Assembly: GCA_025361325.1 (NCBI GenBank)
Contig: JANYAL010000347.1
Span: 1-21,265 of the forward strand
From: Bacteroidota bacterium
Lineage (GTDB): Bacteria; Bacteroidota; Bacteroidia; Chitinophagales; Chitinophagaceae
Direction: 5' to 3'
Length of the DNA stretch: 21,265 nt
Below are positions 18,723 through 21,265 of this stretch, one piece after another (the stretch's first letter is position 1; the number at the start of each line of letters is the position of its first letter). The notes beneath the pieces were generated by a model, which saw nothing but the letters and a program-made list of their open reading frames with translations, was not told where the DNA came from and did no database searches. The position numbers were made by a program, and so were the translations under genes.

Positions 18723-19838
18723 ATGTTTGAAGAAATTGGAACAACCACCGAAGGCGACCTGATCATTAATGTCGGACCCCAGCATCCGGCAACACACGGT
18801 GTATTGCACTTAGTCATTACCCTGAACGGAGAGACCATCAAGAAGGTTGAACCCCACTTAGGATATATACATCGCTCTATAGAAAAAATGTGTGAAAGTT
18901 TAACTTACCGGCAATTCATTTATGTGACCAGCCGTATGGATTATCTTTCTGCACATATCAATAATCACGCCTGTGCATTGTGCGTAGAAAAAGGCTTGCA
19001 GATCGAAGTTCCGCCCAGGGCGCTGGTGATCAGAGTGATCATGGATGAACTGACCAGAATTGCTTCCCATGAATTATGGTGGGGAGCTATGGCCATGGAC
19101 CTGGGTGCATTCACTCCATTCTTCCATGCATTCAGGGAAAGAGAAAGCATCAATGAGATCATGGAGGAAACCTGTGGTGCGCGGTTGACCATGAATTACA
19201 ATGTTCCTGGTGGTGTAATGGCAGACCTGCACAAGGAATTTCCCAAAAGAGTTAAGGCATTCATCACATTATACAAATCCAAGATCAGCGAATATGCTGA
19301 ACTAGTTACCGGTAATATCATTTTTCAGAACCGGATGAAAATGGTTGGTCATCTCTCTGTCGGGGATGCAATTTCTTATGGTTGCAGCGGTCCGACGGCA
19401 AGAGGCAGTGGTGTCAGCTGTGATATACGTAAGTTATATCCCTATGCCGTATATGATAAAGTGGAATTTGATGAAGTCCTTGAAACAGGATGCGATTCTT
19501 TTTCCCGTTATATAGTCCGTATTCGTGAGATGCAGCAATCTGTAAGAATAATTGAACAGTTAATCGATAATATACCCGATGGAGAATTCCAAGCCAAGAC
19601 AAAAGCGGTATTAAAATTACCTAAAGGTGAATTTTATACCCGGGTGGAAACTGCACGCGGGGAACTCGGTGTTTTTATAGTCAGTGAGGGCGGAACAACA
19701 CCATATAGGATTAAATTCCGTTCGCCAGGATTTTCTAATCTTTCTGCACTTGATAAAATGGCCAGGGGCAGTAAATTGGGTGACCTGGTGGCCATGATGG
19801 GAACACTGGACCTTGTAATACCGGATATTGACAGATAA
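18723..19838 (+). CDS. nuoD: Complex I subunit D
   Basis: A 372-aa subunit of the 49-kDa family, related to the large subunit of NiFe hydrogenases, which forms the quinone pocket with NuoB. Seen: GPQHPATHGVLHL (about 18-30, with the His of the quinone site), HLGYIHRSIEKM, SRMDYLSAHINNHA, GPTARGSGVSCDIRK, TPYRIKFRSPGFSNL and the ending GTLDLVIPDIDR. The ATG at 18723 is preferred; an in-frame TTG at 18690 would add 11 hydrophobic residues unlike the family's N terminus. nuoH starts only 3 bp after the stop, so nuoE, nuoF and nuoG are not between them. Confidence 0.96.
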   Translation: MFEEIGTTTEGDLIINVGPQHPATHGVLHLVITLNGETIKKVEPHLGYIHRSIEKMCESLTYRQFIYVTSRMDYLSAHINNHACALCVEKGLQIEVPPRALVIRVIMDELTRIASHELWWGAMAMDLGAFTPFFHAFRERESINEIMEETCGARLTMNYNVPGGVMADLHKEFPKRVKAFITLYKSKISEYAELVTGNIIFQNRMKMVGHLSVGDAISYGCSGPTARGSGVSCDIRKLYPYAVYDKVEFDEVLETGCDSFSRYIVRIREMQQSVRIIEQLIDNIPDGEFQAKTKAVLKLPKGEFYTRVETARGELGVFIVSEGGTTPYRIKFRSPGFSNLSALDKMARGSKLGDLVAMMGTLDLVIPDIDR

Positions 19839-19841
19839 AAT

Positions 19842-20918
19842 ATGTGGAGTATAAGTAAAATAACAGAGATCATTCAGCATTGGTTGAATCAAACATTCAA
19901 TCCAACATGGGCTTTGATCTTTGAAATGGTAATAGCCGGTGTCTGTGTGATCGGGTTATTTGCTGTTCTAGGATTGGTATTGGTGATCATGGAAAGAAAG
20001 GTCTCTGCCTGGATTCAGATAAGACTTGGACCTAACCGTGTTGGGCCAAAAGGAATGTTTCAATCTCTGGCTGATACAGTAAAACTTTTGGTGAAGGAGG
20101 GAATGACCCCTGACGGGGCAGACAAATTCCTGTTTAATCTTGCCCCTGTTATTGCCATGATCGTAGCAATGCTGTTAATGGCGCCAATTGCATTTGCAAA
20201 AGATTTCAGGCTGTGGGATCTCAATATTGGTGTTCTATATGTTTCCGCTATCTCCTCCATCATGGTCATCAGCATTTTAATGGCCGGATGGGCGAGTAAT
20301 AATAAATATTCACTCATGGGCGCCATGAGGAGTGGGGCACAGATTGTAAGCTATGAATTATCTGCCGGATTATCCATCATGAGTATTGTTGTGCTTACCG
20401 GGAGTCTGAATTTATCTGACATCATATACTCACAGTCTGATGGCTGGTGGATCTTCAAAGGTCATTTTCCGGTTATGATTGCTTTTGTAATCTTTATCAT
20501 TGCTGTGACCGCGGAGACCAATCGGGCTCCGTTTGACTTGGCAGAGGCGGAATCGGAACTTACAGCAGGGTTTCATACAGAATATTCCGGAATGAAATTC
20601 GCTCTTTTCTTCCTGGCAGAATATGTAAATGTATTCATCGTATGTGCTATTGGAGCTACTTTATTCCTTGGCGGATGGATGCCATTCCATATTGGTCATT
20701 GGGATTCGTTCAACCATGTGATGGATTATATTCCTTCCAGCATCTGGTTTTTTGGAAAGACCTTTTTTCTGATTTTCCTGATCATGTGGTTCCGTTGGAC
20801 TTTCCCCAGGTTGAGGATAGACCAATTGTTAAATCTAGAATGGAAATATCTGTTGCCTATCAGCATATTCAATATTTTACTGGTTACGGTTATGGCGATC
20901 CTTAAATGGCATTTTTAA
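19842..20918 (+). CDS. nuoH: Complex I subunit H
   Basis: A 358-aa membrane subunit that connects the quinone chamber to the proton-pumping arm. About eight membrane segments are visible. Conserved loops include MERKVSAWIQIRLGPNRVGP (about 50-69), TAETNRAPFDLAEAESEL (about 224-241), and FRWTFPRLRIDQLL (about 324-337). The glutamate-rich loop needed for quinone coupling is intact. It follows nuoD by 3 bp and precedes nuoI by 46 bp, so it is part of the same operon. Confidence 0.96.
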   Translation: MWSISKITEIIQHWLNQTFNPTWALIFEMVIAGVCVIGLFAVLGLVLVIMERKVSAWIQIRLGPNRVGPKGMFQSLADTVKLLVKEGMTPDGADKFLFNLAPVIAMIVAMLLMAPIAFAKDFRLWDLNIGVLYVSAISSIMVISILMAGWASNNKYSLMGAMRSGAQIVSYELSAGLSIMSIVVLTGSLNLSDIIYSQSDGWWIFKGHFPVMIAFVIFIIAVTAETNRAPFDLAEAESELTAGFHTEYSGMKFALFFLAEYVNVFIVCAIGATLFLGGWMPFHIGHWDSFNHVMDYIPSSIWFFGKTFFLIFLIMWFRWTFPRLRIDQLLNLEWKYLLPISIFNILLVTVMAILKWHF

Positions 20919-20964
20919 TTATGTAGAATTTATATATTGGTTTGGAAAAGAAATAAACTTTAAA

Positions 20965-21265
20965 ATGTTTTTAAAGAATTATATAAAAGATGTATTTGGT
21001 GCAATTGGTTCTTTGTTGAAAGGAATGCGCAGGACAGGGTATTACTTTACCCATCATAAAGAGATTATTACCCAGCAATATCCGGATAATAGTGATACCC
21101 TGCACCTGCCTGAGAGGTTTAAAGGTGAAGTGGTAATGCCACATGACGATAAAAATGAACACAGGTGCACTGGATGTACGGCATGTGAACTGGCCTGTCC
21201 AAACGGCACCATAAAAGTGATCACTAAATTTGGTTTGACACCCGAAGGTAAAAAGAAAAAGGCAA
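20965..21265 (+). CDS. nuoI: Complex I subunit I, 5' part (runs off the window)
   Basis: The first 100 codons of the 8Fe-8S ferredoxin-like subunit that carries clusters N6a and N6b. The N terminus is amphipathic (MFLKNYIKDVFGAIGSLLKG), as usual for its membrane-surface helix. The first cluster motif is complete: C68-x2-C71-x2-C74-x3-C78 within CTGCTACELACPNGTI. The second motif would lie beyond the window. The ATG at 20965 is the only sensible start, 46 bp after nuoH. Confidence 0.92.
   Translation, partial: MFLKNYIKDVFGAIGSLLKGMRRTGYYFTHHKEIITQQYPDNSDTLHLPERFKGEVVMPHDDKNEHRCTGCTACELACPNGTIKVITKFGLTPEGKKKKA

Overview
The window reads as a chromosomal segment from a member of the Bacteroidota, most likely the Chitinophagaceae or a close relative (inference). 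Three things support this: a giant secreted protease with a type IX secretion (T9SS) C-terminal sorting domain, a HmuY-type heme lipoprotein with its TonB-dependent receptor, and promoters of the Bacteroidota form TTTG-N19-21-TAnnTTTG in place of E. coli-type boxes, with few Shine-Dalgarno sequences. No rRNA, tRNA, CRISPR array, insertion sequence or prophage gene was seen.

Layout. Positions 1-421 hold no intact gene, only open stretches without starts that may be a decayed gene. A heme/iron uptake operon lies on the minus strand: TonB receptor (3224-1050), then a HmuY-like lipoprotein (1053-472) overlapping it by ATGA, closed by a clear terminator (422-456). Upstream on the same strand is an AraC-family regulator (4389-3454) with a cysteine-rich sensor half, a plausible but unproven controller of the uptake operon. 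Between it and gyrB lies a roughly 150-bp imperfect palindrome bordered by AAGGTTN heptamers. gyrB (4723-6702) follows on the plus strand with a textbook promoter, then a small 66-aa protein (6882-7082) with its own promoter and terminator. mfd (10802-7404) is on the minus strand. Divergent from it is a 1769-aa multidomain subtilase (10964-16273).

The right end is the respiratory complex I locus: a ferredoxin-NADP reductase-like flavoprotein (16391-17110), then nuoA, nuoB, nuoC, nuoD, nuoH and the first 100 codons of nuoI, which runs off the window. nuoD is followed after 3 bp by nuoH, so the NADH-input module nuoEFG is absent from its usual place. This resembles the 11-subunit complex I loci known from other Bacteroidota, and the adjacent flavoprotein makes the question of the electron donor interesting.

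The points most worth a second look are the EFG-less nuo locus with its FNR neighbour, a DUF5679-like small protein that appears to have lost its zinc-binding cysteines, the cysteine-rich AraC regulator, the palindromic heptamer element before gyrB, and an 18-bp promoter motif (16/18 identical) shared by the small-protein gene and nuoA. No clearly undescribed multi-gene system was found; most of the window is housekeeping.
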